DNA of 64,000 nucleotides from Aquamicrobium sp. LC103 (GCF_001014615.2 NZ_LBCQ02000008.1:62001-126000), one strand, 5' to 3'; counted from the first letter of the stretch, positions 26,905 to 36,195 are shown. Translations and numbers: made by a program. Notes: a model not told the origin generated them from the sequence alone.

Positions 26905-27419
26905 GGTTGGTGGCTTTCTTCCGGACCGGAAAGCGGCCCGGTGAGCAGCGTCAGGACGCGGGAGACGGCGGCGAGCACCAGGAGAACGCAGCCGATCACC
27001 GCCGGCGCGTAGAAGAAATAGTTCGGAATGCCGATCGCGGGCGTGGCGAATTTTCCCGCCCGCGAGAGGAAGGAGTGAAGGGCAACGACGATGATGGCGG
27101 CGAAAGCCAGCACCATCAGCTCGGCTATGATGAGCAACGCGCGGCGGCCTTGCGGCGGCAGGAGCTGCGGCAGCATGTCGACGGCAACGTGCTGCCCGCG
27201 AAAGGCAAGCAACGGGATCGTCAGATATACCAGGCCGATGCCGCAGAAGCGGGCGAGTTCGTCCGCCCAGGGCATTCCCACATTGAAGACGTTGCGCCCG
27301 ACGACCTGAGTGAAGATGAGCACGCTCATCAAGGCGAGAAGCAGAGTGGCGAGGATGCGGCACAAAACCGCCAAGCTCTCCAATCCCCGTGCCGCGGTCG
27401 CGGCGGGTCCCATGCCCAT
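26901..27419 (-). CDS. dctQ: TRAP transporter small permease (DctQ)
   Basis: This 172-residue protein has four helices. The DctQ signature region is intact: LMSVLIFTQVVGRNVFNVGMPWADELARFCGIGLVYLTIPL and RGQHVAVDMLPQLLP. It partners DctM, overlapping its start by 4 bases. GGAGAGAACG precedes the ATG at 27419. It is part of the binding protein-DctQ-DctM set read from the promoter near 28500. Confidence 0.94.
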   Translation of the reverse strand: MGMGPAATAARGLESLAVLCRILATLLLALMSVLIFTQVVGRNVFNVGMPWADELARFCGIGLVYLTIPLLAFRGQHVAVDMLPQLLPPQGRRALLIIAELMVLAFAAIIVVALHSFLSRAGKFATPAIGIPNYFFYAPAVIGCVLLVLAAVSRVLTLLTGPLSGPEESHQP

Positions 27420-27445
27420 CGTTCTCTCCGTACAATTGGTGGGGT

Positions 27446-28480
27446 TCAGGCGATCGCCTTGATCTTCTCGTACAGCGCGCCGTATTTCTCGCCGAAGCGT
27501 TCCTGCACCAGCTTCTCGACGGAGGCGCGGAAGGCGTCGACTTCGAGCCCGTCCTGCGGTCCGATCACCGTCATGCCGAGCTTGCGAAGTTCCTCGGTAT
27601 CCTTCTCTTCATTGTCCATTATCGTCCTGGTCGCGCGATCGCGGATTTCCAGCGAGGCGGCGCTGATCGCTTCCTTGTGTTCGTCCGACAGGCCCTGCCA
27701 GGTGTCCTCGTTCATCACGACGACCTCGGCGTTGGACATGTGACCCGTCAGCATCAGATGCGACTGGACCTCGTAGAGCTTGACGGAAAGGACGACGTTG
27801 ACCGGGTTCTCCTGTCCCGCGACCACGCCGGTGGCGAGCGCGGTCGGCACTTCGGACCAGTCCACCGGTACCGGCGCCGCGCCCATGCCCTCGATGGCGG
27901 TGGTGTAGATCGGGAACGGCACGGCACGGATTTTCTGGCCGGCGAGGTCGCTGGGCTTATAGACCGCCTTGTTGGCGGTCAGGTTTCGACGGCCGAAATA
28001 ATGCGCGTAGATGACGCGAGCATTGGCGGCTTTGATGAGGCCCTGGTTGAGTTCCTGCATGACCGGCGAATTCACGTCCATCACCTTCATGAGGTGGTCG
28101 ACGTCGCGATAGAGATAGGGCGTGTCGAGGGCGGCGAAAGGCTCGTAGAGCGATCCGATGCCGCCCGCGGTATTATGGGAAAACGCGATGTTGCCGAGGG
28201 AAACGGCTTCGGCCAGTTCCTGCAGCTTCCCGAGTTGGGACGACGGGAACACTTCGACAGCCAGGTCGCCGCCGGAATGCTTGCCCACCGCCTCCGCGAA
28301 CCAGTCGGCTTGCGCGCCCGCGACGCTGGCGGGCTCGTTGTTGTGCCCGTACCGCAGCGTGAGCGACTGCGCGCGTGCGATATAGGGCATCATGATCGTT
28401 GCACTTGCCCCAAGACCGAGCGCAAGAGCCGAGCGCCGGTTGAACACAGACGAACCAACGGTGTTCGATTTGGATTTCAT
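27446..28480 (-). CDS. dctP: TRAP transporter substrate-binding protein (DctP)
   Basis: This 344-residue protein begins with NRRSALALGLGASATIMMPY, a twin-arginine-like or Sec leader ending near ARAQS. The DctP fold is evident in TLRYGHNNEPASV, GGDLAVEVFPSSQLG, the carboxylate-binding region AHYFGRRNLTAN and KVYEVQ-like KLYEVQSHLMLTGH. It captures an acidic sugar or other organic acid in the periplasm; the neighbours suggest D-apionate or a related sugar acid. The start at 28480 has GGGAGGAAG just upstream. An in-frame extension to 28579 would run into the divergent promoter region and was rejected. Confidence 0.94.
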   Translation of the reverse strand: MKSKSNTVGSSVFNRRSALALGLGASATIMMPYIARAQSLTLRYGHNNEPASVAGAQADWFAEAVGKHSGGDLAVEVFPSSQLGKLQELAEAVSLGNIAFSHNTAGGIGSLYEPFAALDTPYLYRDVDHLMKVMDVNSPVMQELNQGLIKAANARVIYAHYFGRRNLTANKAVYKPSDLAGQKIRAVPFPIYTTAIEGMGAAPVPVDWSEVPTALATGVVAGQENPVNVVLSVKLYEVQSHLMLTGHMSNAEVVVMNEDTWQGLSDEHKEAISAASLEIRDRATRTIMDNEEKDTEELRKLGMTVIGPQDGLEVDAFRASVEKLVQERFGEKYGALYEKIKAIA

Positions 28481-28554
28481 CACTTCCTCCCATGACGTTT
28501 TTTGAGGTCCGCAGACTAAGGCCCATTCTCGACCTCTCCCCGAATGCGTCCCAC

Positions 28555-28591
28555 TTGACTTGATGCTAGAAAGACACATGCTTCAGGTCAA
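28555..28591. promoter_or_regulatory. Inverted repeat in the LacI/TRAP divergent promoter region
   Basis: TTGACTTGA (28555-28563) and TCAGGTCAA (28583-28591) form an inverted repeat with one mismatch, spaced 19 bp apart. It sits between the divergent TRAP operon (start 28480) and the LacI-type gene. It is a candidate operator for that regulator, although LacI sites are usually more compact. The first arm also resembles a -35 box. Confidence 0.35.
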
Positions 28592-29666
28592 ATCTGAATT
28601 TCTGAGGTTTTTTGAGGTGTCATCAAATTCTGGAAGCGATACCGGGCCGCTGATGACGGATATCGCGGAGACCGCGCACGTTTCGTTGGCGACCGTCGAC
28701 AGGGTGCTTAATCGGCGCAAGGGCGTGAAGGCGCGGACGGTGCAGCGCGTTCTCGATGCCGCTCTTCAACTCGGTTATATGAGCGAGGCAGAGCACGAGC
28801 GTCTTTCGCGGCCGCGCCCTCCCAACGTCGTGTTTCTCCTGCCGATGGGCGGCAACCCTTATCTGCGGTTGTTCGGGGAAAAGGTGAGGGCGCTCGCAAG
28901 AACCACCTCGCGCGACGATGCGCAGGTGCGCTGCTATTTCATCGAGAGTTTTGATGCCGGCGCCCTGGCGAGTGCGATCCGGCACCATGCCGGCTGGGCG
29001 GATGGCATAGCCTTCATGGCGATCGACCATCCACTCGTGCGCGAGGCTACCCAGGAGGTCGCGGCGGCTGGGCGGCGTGTCGTCACGATCATCTCCGATC
29101 TGCCGCTTCCAGGGCGCGACGCCTTCGTCGGCCTCGACAACCAGGCCGTCGGGCGGACGGCCGGTTATCTTCTCGGGCGCTTCTGCAGGGCCGAGGCGGG
29201 AAGCGTCGCGCTCGTGGCCGGCAGCCGCAACTACCGTGCCCATGCGGAGCGGGAAATGGGCTTTCTCGGCTTGCTGGAGGAAAATCACCCGCGTCTCAAA
29301 GTTGTCGGCATGCGGGAAGGGCACGACGATCGCGACGAAAACTATCGGCTGGCGACATCGCTAATCGAGCAGAACGAGGATCTGGTCGGCATCTACAATG
29401 TCGGCGGGTCGTCCGACGGAATTGCGCGGGCGCTTCGCGAAAAAGGTGTCGCCGGCAAGATCATCTTCATCGGACATGGGCTGACCGCGGACACGCGCAA
29501 ACTCCTGATCGACGGCACGATGGACGCCGTCATCAACTCCGATCCGGATGCGATGTTGTCCTCGACTCTTCGCATCTTCGACGATCTGCAGCGCGGCGCG
29601 GCGTTGCAGGCGAACGCGCCGGTAAAAATGGACATCATTTTTCGGGAGAACATCCCGCTGGCGTGA
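28578..29666 (+). CDS. LacI-family transcriptional regulator
   Basis: This protein of about 362 residues has a LacI HTH (MTDIAETAHVSLATVDRVLNRRKGVKARTVQRVL) followed by the hinge and a periplasmic-binding-protein-like effector domain (VVFLLPMGGNPYLRLFGEKV, VTIISDLPLPGRDAFVGLDN, GIYNVGGSSDGIARALRE, DAVINSDPDAM). Divergence from the RuBisCO-like/TRAP operon makes it the likely regulator of those genes, with a sugar acid as effector. The start is uncertain: ATG 28563, 28578 and 28653 and GTG 28617 are all in frame; a LacI protein of normal length would start near 28617-28653. Confidence 0.88.
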   Translation: MLQVKSEFLRFFEVSSNSGSDTGPLMTDIAETAHVSLATVDRVLNRRKGVKARTVQRVLDAALQLGYMSEAEHERLSRPRPPNVVFLLPMGGNPYLRLFGEKVRALARTTSRDDAQVRCYFIESFDAGALASAIRHHAGWADGIAFMAIDHPLVREATQEVAAAGRRVVTIISDLPLPGRDAFVGLDNQAVGRTAGYLLGRFCRAEAGSVALVAGSRNYRAHAEREMGFLGLLEENHPRLKVVGMREGHDDRDENYRLATSLIEQNEDLVGIYNVGGSSDGIARALREKGVAGKIIFIGHGLTADTRKLLIDGTMDAVINSDPDAMLSSTLRIFDDLQRGAALQANAPVKMDIIFRENIPLA

Positions 29667-29929
29667 CCGTGCGAGTTAGCTGGCGGGGCAATGCTAGCGT
29701 GATCGTGCGTCGGTCGGCGGGTTCCTCCCCGGCGCGTATCTAGTCGAGCGCGGCGAGGCGAAAGTCGTCATATCCGGACCTGGCAAAATTTTTGACGCCG
29801 CCCCCAGTTGCGGCCGCCGGATGCGCGCGTTAAAACTTCTCTCCAATATGATCAAATATAACTGCCGACGGGAACCGGCACGCCAATAGAGGGACTCAGA
29901 AAGATGATGCAGATTCGGTGTCCGAAGCC
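29667..29929. other. Intergenic region upstream of the dipeptide-type ABC operon
   Basis: This 263-bp stretch holds no ORF that looks coding. It turns AT-rich towards its end and contains operator A (29845-29860). A nine-codon ATG-initiated leader (MMQIRCPKP) at 29903-29932 ends in a TGA overlapping the permease ATG, so a translated leader peptide is possible. Confidence 0.4.
29845..29860 (+). promoter_or_regulatory. Operator A of the GntR regulon
   Basis: AATATGATCAAATATA shares the core TATGATCAAAT with sites at 43509-43524 and 44281-44296, and partly with the two sites at 36240-36312. It lies 70 bp upstream of the ABC permease start and contains TATGAT, a 5/6 match to a -10 hexamer, so binding would block transcription. 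Confidence 0.6.
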
Positions 29930-30871
29930 ATGATACGATTCGTGGCCGGCCGAGTTCTTTGGGCAATTCCCACGATATTCGTGGTTTCCATCGCTGTTTT
30001 CAGCATGATGCGCATGATACCGGGCGATCCGGCCGCGGTGATGCTCGGCGATCTGGCAACGCCCGACCAGGTCGCGGCGATGCGTGATCAAATGGGAATG
30101 GATGCGCCGATCATCGTGCAATATGTCCGATGGATCGAGCAGATCGTCGCGGGAGATTTCGGGCGATCGATCCTGACCAACGATCCGGTCCTGCCGCTGA
30201 TGCTGGAACGTTTCAGCGTTTCCGCATCGATCGTCGTTCTGGCCGTGTTGTTCGCGACGCTCATCGCCGTACCCGCGGGCATGCTCGCCGCCTGGCGGCA
30301 GGGCAGCTTCGTCGATATCGGGACCGTCGGTCTGGCGACGCTGTTGCTCTCCATCCCGAGTTTCTGGCTCGGCCTGATGATTCTCCTCGTCTTCGGCCTT
30401 TATCTGAAATGGTTTCCGGTCATCGGCTATGTCTCCTTCGCGACCGATCCGTGGCGCGCAGCCACGTTCCTGGTCATGCCGGTGCTGACGCTGACGCTGG
30501 TGGAGATCGGGGTGATCATACGCATGGCGCGTGCAAGCGCGATCGAGGTGGCGCGGCTCGAATACATCACCCACGCCCGCGCCAAGGGCCTCTCGGAGGC
30601 CGCGGTCATGTGGCGCCACGCCTTCAAGAACGCCTTCGCTCCCACCTGGACGCTGTTGGGACTGATCCTGGGCGGCCTGCTGGGCGGCATCGCCGTCACC
30701 GAAACGGTGTTCACGCTCCCGGGTCTCGGGCGGCTCCTGGTCGATGCCATCTATGCGCGCGACTACCCGATCGTCCAGGGCTGTATCCTGTTGATCAGCG
30801 CGATCTACGTGCTGGTCAACCTGATCGTGGACCTCTGCTATCCCTTCTTCGATCCGAGGATCGCCCGATGA
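29930..30871 (+). CDS. Dipeptide/nickel-type ABC transporter permease (DppB-like)
   Basis: This 313-residue protein follows the DppB pattern: a first helix (VLWAIPTIFVVSIAVFSMM) followed by RMIPGDPAAVMLG, a periplasmic loop with GDFGRSILTNDPV, and the C-terminal coupling segment EYITHARAKGLSEAAVMWRHAFKNA with five further helices. It forms the import channel with the next gene product. A GTG four codons upstream is also in frame. The next gene overlaps by ATGA. Regulation is probably through operator A. Confidence 0.93.
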   Translation: MIRFVAGRVLWAIPTIFVVSIAVFSMMRMIPGDPAAVMLGDLATPDQVAAMRDQMGMDAPIIVQYVRWIEQIVAGDFGRSILTNDPVLPLMLERFSVSASIVVLAVLFATLIAVPAGMLAAWRQGSFVDIGTVGLATLLLSIPSFWLGLMILLVFGLYLKWFPVIGYVSFATDPWRAATFLVMPVLTLTLVEIGVIIRMARASAIEVARLEYITHARAKGLSEAAVMWRHAFKNAFAPTWTLLGLILGGLLGGIAVTETVFTLPGLGRLLVDAIYARDYPIVQGCILLISAIYVLVNLIVDLCYPFFDPRIAR

Positions 30872-31701
30872 TTGCCGCTCGTAGCCATCGCCGGCCGGAT
30901 TTCAACGCGGCGTTCGGGGGAACTGTCGTTGCGATGCTATTGTTCGCCGCGCTTTTCGGCCCCGGCCTCGTTCACTACGATCCGCTGGCTCTCGACCTGA
31001 TGGCGCGGCTACAGGGGCCTTCGGCGACCCATCTTCTGGGCGCCGACGAGTTCGGCCGCGACCTGCTCAGCCGCGTCGTCCACGGCGCCCGTGTCAGTGT
31101 CACGATATCCGTCCTGACGGTCTGCCTCGCCATGGCGATCGGAATCGTGCTCGGCACCGTTGCCGGGTATGCCGGCGGCTGGATCGACCGGCTGGCGATG
31201 CTGTTGAACGATTCCCTGCTCGCATTTCCGGGTCTTCTGTTGGCGCTCGGCATCATGGCCGTGTTCGGTGCGAGCGTCGGAGCGATCATCATCGCGCTCG
31301 GCCTTGCCTATGTTCCGGCCGTCGTGCGGGTCATGCGGGCAAGCGTCATGTCGCTGCGCGAGCGCGAATTCGTCGAGGCGTCGCGGGTCATCGGCAATCG
31401 CGAGATAACGACGATGCTGCGTCACGTCCTGCCCAACTGCATCGCGCCGCTGACGGTGCTGGCGACGACGATGTTCGGCTGGGTCATCCTTTCAGAGACG
31501 GCACTGAGCTTTCTCGGCCTCGGCGTGCCGCCTCCGGCGCCGAGCTGGGGCAATATGCTGGCCGCGGCACGCCCGCATATCGTTCAGGCTCCCTACCTGA
31601 TCATCGTTCCCGGCCTGTGCGTCTCCCTCACGCTCCTGGGCATAAACATGCTGGGCGACGCCTTGCGCGACTGGCTCGATCCCAAAATGCAGGCGTCCTG
31701 A
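30868..31701 (+). CDS. Dipeptide/nickel-type ABC transporter permease (DppC-like)
   Basis: This 277-residue protein has the DppC layout: an N-terminal helix, HLLGADEFGRDLLSRVVHGARVSVTISVL, the coupling loop REREFVEASRVIGNREITTMLRHVLPN, and the terminal ALSFLGLGVPPPAPSWGNML plus DALRDWLDPKM. The ATG at 30868 overlaps the DppB-like stop. The longer frame extending to 30130 is a shadow of that gene. It is the second half of the import channel. Confidence 0.94.
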   Translation: MIAARSHRRPDFNAAFGGTVVAMLLFAALFGPGLVHYDPLALDLMARLQGPSATHLLGADEFGRDLLSRVVHGARVSVTISVLTVCLAMAIGIVLGTVAGYAGGWIDRLAMLLNDSLLAFPGLLLALGIMAVFGASVGAIIIALGLAYVPAVVRVMRASVMSLREREFVEASRVIGNREITTMLRHVLPNCIAPLTVLATTMFGWVILSETALSFLGLGVPPPAPSWGNMLAAARPHIVQAPYLIIVPGLCVSLTLLGINMLGDALRDWLDPKMQAS

Positions 31702-31702
31702 C

Positions 31703-33340
31703 ATGAGCAATCAAGAGCAGCCGCTGCCGGTGCTGGACGTTCGCAACCTCTCCGTCGAGATCGGGCGCACTGGCCGCAAGGTGGTCGACGATCTCAGCTT
31801 CGCGATCCCTTCGGGAGAGATGCTGGCGGTGGTCGGCGAATCCGGTTCCGGCAAGACCATGGCCGCACGCTCGATCCTGCGCCTGTTGCCCGTGCCGCTG
31901 CATGTCGCGCCTGCGAGCCGCATCTTCTTCGACGGCGATGACCTCGCCTCCGCTTCCGACAAGCATATGCGCAAGGTGCGCGGCGGAAAGATCGGCATGG
32001 TGTTCCAGGAACCGATGGTGTCGCTGAACCCGTCCATGACGATCGGCCGTCAGATGGCGGAGGCGCAACGCATCCATCTCGGCCTTGGCAGGGCGGAAAT
32101 CCGGGATCGCTCGCTGGCGATGCTCGAGCGGATCCGCATTCAGAATCCGGAAAAATGTCTCGCCGCCTATCCGCATGAATTCTCCGGCGGCATGCGCCAG
32201 CGCATCATGCTGGCTTCCGTGATGCTGACGCGGCCGCGGCTCTTGATCGCCGACGAGCCGACCACCGCGCTCGACACGCTCGTCCAGCGCGACGTGCTGG
32301 ACCTGATGGCCGAGCTGACGAGCGAGAACGGCACCGCTGTTCTTCTGATCAGCCACGACCTCGGCATGGTGTCGCACTACGTGAAGAACGTCGTGGTGAT
32401 GCATAGCGGACGTGCTGTGGAAACCGGTCCGGCCAGGAATGTGCTGGTCAGTCCGCAGCACAGCTACACGAGGCGGCTGGTCGACGCGCTGCCGAAAAGG
32501 ACCGAAGGCGGCGCGCGCGACACGAGCGCCGATGCCGAGCCGCTGCTCGAGCTACGTGATGTCGTCGTCGACTATCCCGGGCGAGGCGGCTTCTTCATGC
32601 GGGCTGAACCGAAGCGGGTGGTCAAGGGTGTCAGCCTGACGATCAATCGCGGCGAGACGCTGGCGCTCGTCGGAGGCTCTGGTTCCGGCAAAACCACGCT
32701 CGGGCGTGCGATCATCGGCCTGGTGCGGCCTGCCTCGGGCAGCATCCGCTATCTCGGCAGGGAACTCCTGAACGAGAGCGCGGCCGCCATGCGGGACTTG
32801 CGCAAGGACGTCCAGATCATCTTCCAGGATCCCTACTCCTCGCTCGACCCGCGCCAACGTATCGGCAGCATCGTCGGCGAGCCGCTGTTGCTCGACAAGG
32901 AGATGACGCCACCCGCGCGCCGCGCGCGGGTCGAGGAGGTGTTCCTGGATGTCGGGCTCGATCCGGATTTCATGCGCCGTCTGCCGCATCAACTGTCGGG
33001 CGGACAACGGCAGCGTGTCGCCATTGCCCGGGCGATCGTCCGCAACCCGGCCTTCGTCGTCGCCGACGAACCGGTCTCCGCGCTCGACATGACGGTGCAG
33101 AAGCAGATCCTGCATCTCATCCGCAAGCTTCAGGCCAAGCACGGCTTTGCCTGCCTCTTCGTCTCGCACGACCTCGGCGCGGTCGAGCAGGTCGCCGACA
33201 GGGTAGCCGTCATGGATAACGGCAACATCGTCGAGATCGGCAATCGCGACGACGTCTTCGACAATCCGCGGAACGCCTACACCAAACGCCTCCTGGATGC
33301 GGCGATGTTGCTGGACCGCAAATTCGCCGGCGCGGCGTGA
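31703..33340 (+). CDS. Dipeptide-type ABC transporter ATPase, two domains fused (DppD-DppF)
   Basis: This 545-residue protein has two complete ATPase halves. The first has Walker A GESGSGKTMAA, signature FSGGMRQR and Walker B LLIADEPTTALD. The second has GGSGSGKTTLGR, LSGGQRQRV and FVVADEPVSALD. Each half carries the oligopeptide-type C-terminal extension. GsiA-like fusions of this kind power importers of peptides, glutathione and other oligomeric amides. It starts 1 base after the DppC-like stop. Confidence 0.94.
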   Translation: MSNQEQPLPVLDVRNLSVEIGRTGRKVVDDLSFAIPSGEMLAVVGESGSGKTMAARSILRLLPVPLHVAPASRIFFDGDDLASASDKHMRKVRGGKIGMVFQEPMVSLNPSMTIGRQMAEAQRIHLGLGRAEIRDRSLAMLERIRIQNPEKCLAAYPHEFSGGMRQRIMLASVMLTRPRLLIADEPTTALDTLVQRDVLDLMAELTSENGTAVLLISHDLGMVSHYVKNVVVMHSGRAVETGPARNVLVSPQHSYTRRLVDALPKRTEGGARDTSADAEPLLELRDVVVDYPGRGGFFMRAEPKRVVKGVSLTINRGETLALVGGSGSGKTTLGRAIIGLVRPASGSIRYLGRELLNESAAAMRDLRKDVQIIFQDPYSSLDPRQRIGSIVGEPLLLDKEMTPPARRARVEEVFLDVGLDPDFMRRLPHQLSGGQRQRVAIARAIVRNPAFVVADEPVSALDMTVQKQILHLIRKLQAKHGFACLFVSHDLGAVEQVADRVAVMDNGNIVEIGNRDDVFDNPRNAYTKRLLDAAMLLDRKFAGAA

Positions 33341-33379
33341 GGACGAGGAATTCAACAATCAAACAAACAAGGAGCACTC

Positions 33380-34957
33380 ATGAGATACCAGTTTTCAACC
33401 TCGATGCTCGGCCTCTGCGCCGTGCTCGCCAGTCCGTCAATGGCGGCGGAGGAGCCGGTGAAGGGCGGCGTGGTCGGCTTTGCCCTGACTTCCGACATCC
33501 GCACGCTCGATGCGTCGCGCACCGATGCGAATACGGATTCGGTGCTGCACCACATCTACGATCAGTTCGTCGCCTATCGCGACGACATGACGGTCGGGCC
33601 GGCGATCGCCGATAGCTGGGAGGTCAGCGAGGATGGCCGCACCTACACCTTCAAGCTGCGCGAGGGCGTCGTCTACCACAACGGCGATCCCGTCGTTGCC
33701 GGCGATGTCAAATGGCTCTGGGATCGCCGCATGAGCGCCGGCGAGCAATTGGGAACGCCCTGGTTCTGCGCAAGCTCGTTCGATGGCAGCCGCGGCCTCA
33801 AGGTGGAGACGGTCGAGGTCGTCGACGAGGGAACCATCACCTTCACCCTCGACGCGCCGAACACGTTGTTCCTGACGCAACTCGCGAATACCTACTGCAA
33901 TTTCTGGGTCGCCAGCCCGAAGAATGTCGACGCGCAAGGCAATTGGATCGATGGCTCCGCGATCGGCAGCGGTCCGTTCCAGTTCAAGGAGTGGAGGAAG
34001 GAGCAATACGTCTCGCTGACGCGTTTCGATGGCTACGTGCCTTCCAAGCATCCGCGTTCCGGCTATAGCGGCGACCGCACCACCTATGTCGACGAGGTGC
34101 GTTTCTCCGTCATTCCGGACAAGACGGCTGCCGAGACCGCGCTCTTTGCCGGCCAGATCGATGTCGTCACCTCCCTGCAGGCCTCGCGCATGGACGCCGT
34201 CCGCGAAATGGGCGCGACGGTTCAGCACGCGCCGGGACTTTCGCCATCTGCGATCCTCCTCCAGACGAAGGACCCGCTTCTGTCGAACCCGAAGCTTCGG
34301 CTCGCCATGGCGCATGCCATCGACCTGGAGCAGATCACGGCCGTGAAGACCGCGGGCCTTGCCGTTGCGAACCCGTCCGGCGTGCCGGAAACGAGCGCGA
34401 TTTTCGACGATCGTTTCAAGGAGTGGCCGGCCTACGATCCAGAGCTGGCGAAGAAGCTTCTCGCCGAGACGGGCTACAAGGGTGAGCCGATCAAGCTCCA
34501 GGCCAACCAGCGTTTCATCGGCATGTATGAGAACGCCATTCTCGTCCAGGCCATGTTGAGCGCCGCCGGCTTCAACATACAACTGGACGTTCTCGACTGG
34601 GCGGCGCAGTTCGAGAACTACATTTCCGGCAACTACCAGATGCAGTCCTTCGGCTATTCGGCGCTGCCCGATCCGCTGATCGTCTACGGCCGCATCATCG
34701 GCGACAAGGAAACCGACGCGACGATCCAGTGGGACGACGAGAAGGCGCGCGAGATCTACACCCAGGCGCTGACGGAGATGGATCTCGACAAGCGCAAGGA
34801 ATTGCTTCTGGAGCTCCATGCAATGATGAAGGAGGAAGCTCCGATGCTGATCCTCTACTATTATCCGGTGATCGAGGCGGTATCGCCGAACCTCGTCGAT
34901 TACGTGTCGTGGTCGGGCGCGGCGCCGCGCGCATGGGGCGTTTGGAAGCGCAAATAG
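33380..34957 (+). CDS. Dipeptide-type ABC transporter substrate-binding protein
   Basis: This 525-residue SBP_bac_5 protein has a Sec signal peptide ending near SMAAEE (residue ~22). Family segments include GFALTSDIRTLDASRTDANTDSV, AIADSWEVSEDGRTYTFKLR, GVVYHNGDPV and the C-terminal HAMMKEEAPMLILYYYPV. Such proteins bind oligopeptides and peptide-like molecules. AAGGAGCACTC gives a strong start. It is the last gene of the transporter operon, which is unusual since it is commonly first, and a hairpin terminator follows. Its ligand is the key to the whole region; I infer an amide- or hydroxamate-linked oligomer from the neighbouring enzymes. Confidence 0.94.
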   Translation: MRYQFSTSMLGLCAVLASPSMAAEEPVKGGVVGFALTSDIRTLDASRTDANTDSVLHHIYDQFVAYRDDMTVGPAIADSWEVSEDGRTYTFKLREGVVYHNGDPVVAGDVKWLWDRRMSAGEQLGTPWFCASSFDGSRGLKVETVEVVDEGTITFTLDAPNTLFLTQLANTYCNFWVASPKNVDAQGNWIDGSAIGSGPFQFKEWRKEQYVSLTRFDGYVPSKHPRSGYSGDRTTYVDEVRFSVIPDKTAAETALFAGQIDVVTSLQASRMDAVREMGATVQHAPGLSPSAILLQTKDPLLSNPKLRLAMAHAIDLEQITAVKTAGLAVANPSGVPETSAIFDDRFKEWPAYDPELAKKLLAETGYKGEPIKLQANQRFIGMYENAILVQAMLSAAGFNIQLDVLDWAAQFENYISGNYQMQSFGYSALPDPLIVYGRIIGDKETDATIQWDDEKAREIYTQALTEMDLDKRKELLLELHAMMKEEAPMLILYYYPVIEAVSPNLVDYVSWSGAAPRAWGVWKRK

Positions 34958-34980
34958 CCTTGAAATTCAACGCATGAAGA

Positions 34981-35005
34981 AGGGCCCGGTCGAAGCGACC
35001 GGGTC
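34981..35005 (+). terminator. Hairpin terminator of the ABC operon
   Basis: An 11-bp stem (GGGCCCGGTCG / CGACCGGGTCC, one G-U pair) with a 3-base loop begins 23 bp after the binding-protein stop and is followed by TTTCC. It may also serve the convergent hydrolase gene, whose stop is at 35050. Confidence 0.6.
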
Positions 35006-35049
35006 CTTTCCATCGAATAGGCCGCCGGAATGGCGGAAGCCGCGAAATC

Positions 35050-36195
35050 TCAGGCGGCGCATATCGCCTTGAGCATGGCGATGACGCGTTGGTCGAGCGC
35101 ATCGTTGATCGGAACCGGTTCGGAGGAGTTGCGCACCACCACCGTCTCGCTGGCGGGGTCGACCCACACTGATTGGCCGTGAATGCCCATGCCCGCCACT
35201 GCTCCGGCGCCCGTCTCGTACCAGAAATGACGGTAGCTGCCGCCGGGATAGAGCGGTCCCTGGTCGCCTGTGCGCCAAATCTCGCGGTCGCCACCGGCGA
35301 AAATTTCAGCCACCTGCCATGTTGGCAGGATACCGCCGCCCTGGTTGCGCATCAGTTCGCCGAGCCTAGCGAGATCCCGCGCGGTGACGGAAATTCCACC
35401 GGAAGCACGCGGATTGCCCGCGCGGTCGAGCGTGACGAAGGCATCGGAATGCGCGCCCATCGGCCGCCAGATATATTTGCTGATCATGTCGGCGTAGCGC
35501 TCGCCTGCCGCTTCCTCCAGGACGATCGCCGCCATGTCGGCATTGGGCGAGCGGTACATGTGCCGCGTGCCGTGAGGGTGGTCGCCCTTGGGCAGCGTGC
35601 GGAACAGGGCGCGCAAGGTCATCGTTTCCTCGTCGCTGCGCTCCGGGTTCCAGAGCATCGCCCGCCGGTAGCGGTCGAAGGCGCCGGAGCGATCGAGATA
35701 GACCTCGTCGAATTCGATGCTGACCTGCATGTTGAGAAGATCGCGGATGGTGACGTCTCCATAGGCGGAGCCGATGCTTTCGGGCACGTATTTCGAGACG
35801 AGATCGTCGGCCGAAAGCAGGCCCTTGTCGATGAGAATTCCCGCAAGAAGCCCCGTGAACGATTTGGAGATCGAGAAGATGATGTGCGGCTTCGAAGGAT
35901 CGGCATGTGGCGCATACCATTCCGCGATGATCTCGCCGCGGCGCATGACGACCAATGCATCGCTGTGGCTGTAATGCAGAAACTCGGGCAGCGTCAGTTC
36001 CGCGCCCTCCACCGTGCGTGCCCTCACACCGGCGAACGAGCCGAGCGGTCGCGGTGCATTCTCCGCGACGCGCGCGCTTGCGATGACCGCCGACGGCACG
36101 ATCTCGCCGACGTTCTGGAATGTCCAGGTGGAAAAAGGCCGGGTACGCCAGTTCGACAGGCTGATGTCGGATCGGGTGAATTCATGCGCGGTCAT
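35050..36195 (-). CDS. NylB-like serine hydrolase (class C beta-lactamase fold), hydrolase A
   Basis: This 381-residue cytosolic protein has the class-C beta-lactamase fold: nucleophile S108 and K111 in SISK, the general-base Tyr in MYRSPNAD, and C-terminal GIHGQSVWVDP. Compared by eye with 6-aminohexanoate-dimer hydrolase (NylB), several blocks align: IHGQ-WVDP, NMQVSIEFDEVYLD, which keeps a Tyr where NylB has a substrate-contacting Tyr, and GGISVTARDLARLG. Hydrolysis of a linear amide between an amino acid and an acyl group is therefore more plausible than beta-lactam cleavage. No signal peptide is visible. CGGAGC precedes the ATG at 36195. It is divergent from a second homologue. Operator B overlaps its likely -10. 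Confidence 0.9.
   Translation of the reverse strand: MTAHEFTRSDISLSNWRTRPFSTWTFQNVGEIVPSAVIASARVAENAPRPLGSFAGVRARTVEGAELTLPEFLHYSHSDALVVMRRGEIIAEWYAPHADPSKPHIIFSISKSFTGLLAGILIDKGLLSADDLVSKYVPESIGSAYGDVTIRDLLNMQVSIEFDEVYLDRSGAFDRYRRAMLWNPERSDEETMTLRALFRTLPKGDHPHGTRHMYRSPNADMAAIVLEEAAGERYADMISKYIWRPMGAHSDAFVTLDRAGNPRASGGISVTARDLARLGELMRNQGGGILPTWQVAEIFAGGDREIWRTGDQGPLYPGGSYRHFWYETGAGAVAGMGIHGQSVWVDPASETVVVRNSSEPVPINDALDQRVIAMLKAICAA

Noticed and set aside
25051-27012. 653-codon open frame on the plus strand
   Set aside because: Shadow of the VOC and TRAP genes; the composition (runs of Arg, Glu, Asp) is typical of antisense GC-rich membrane-protein genes.
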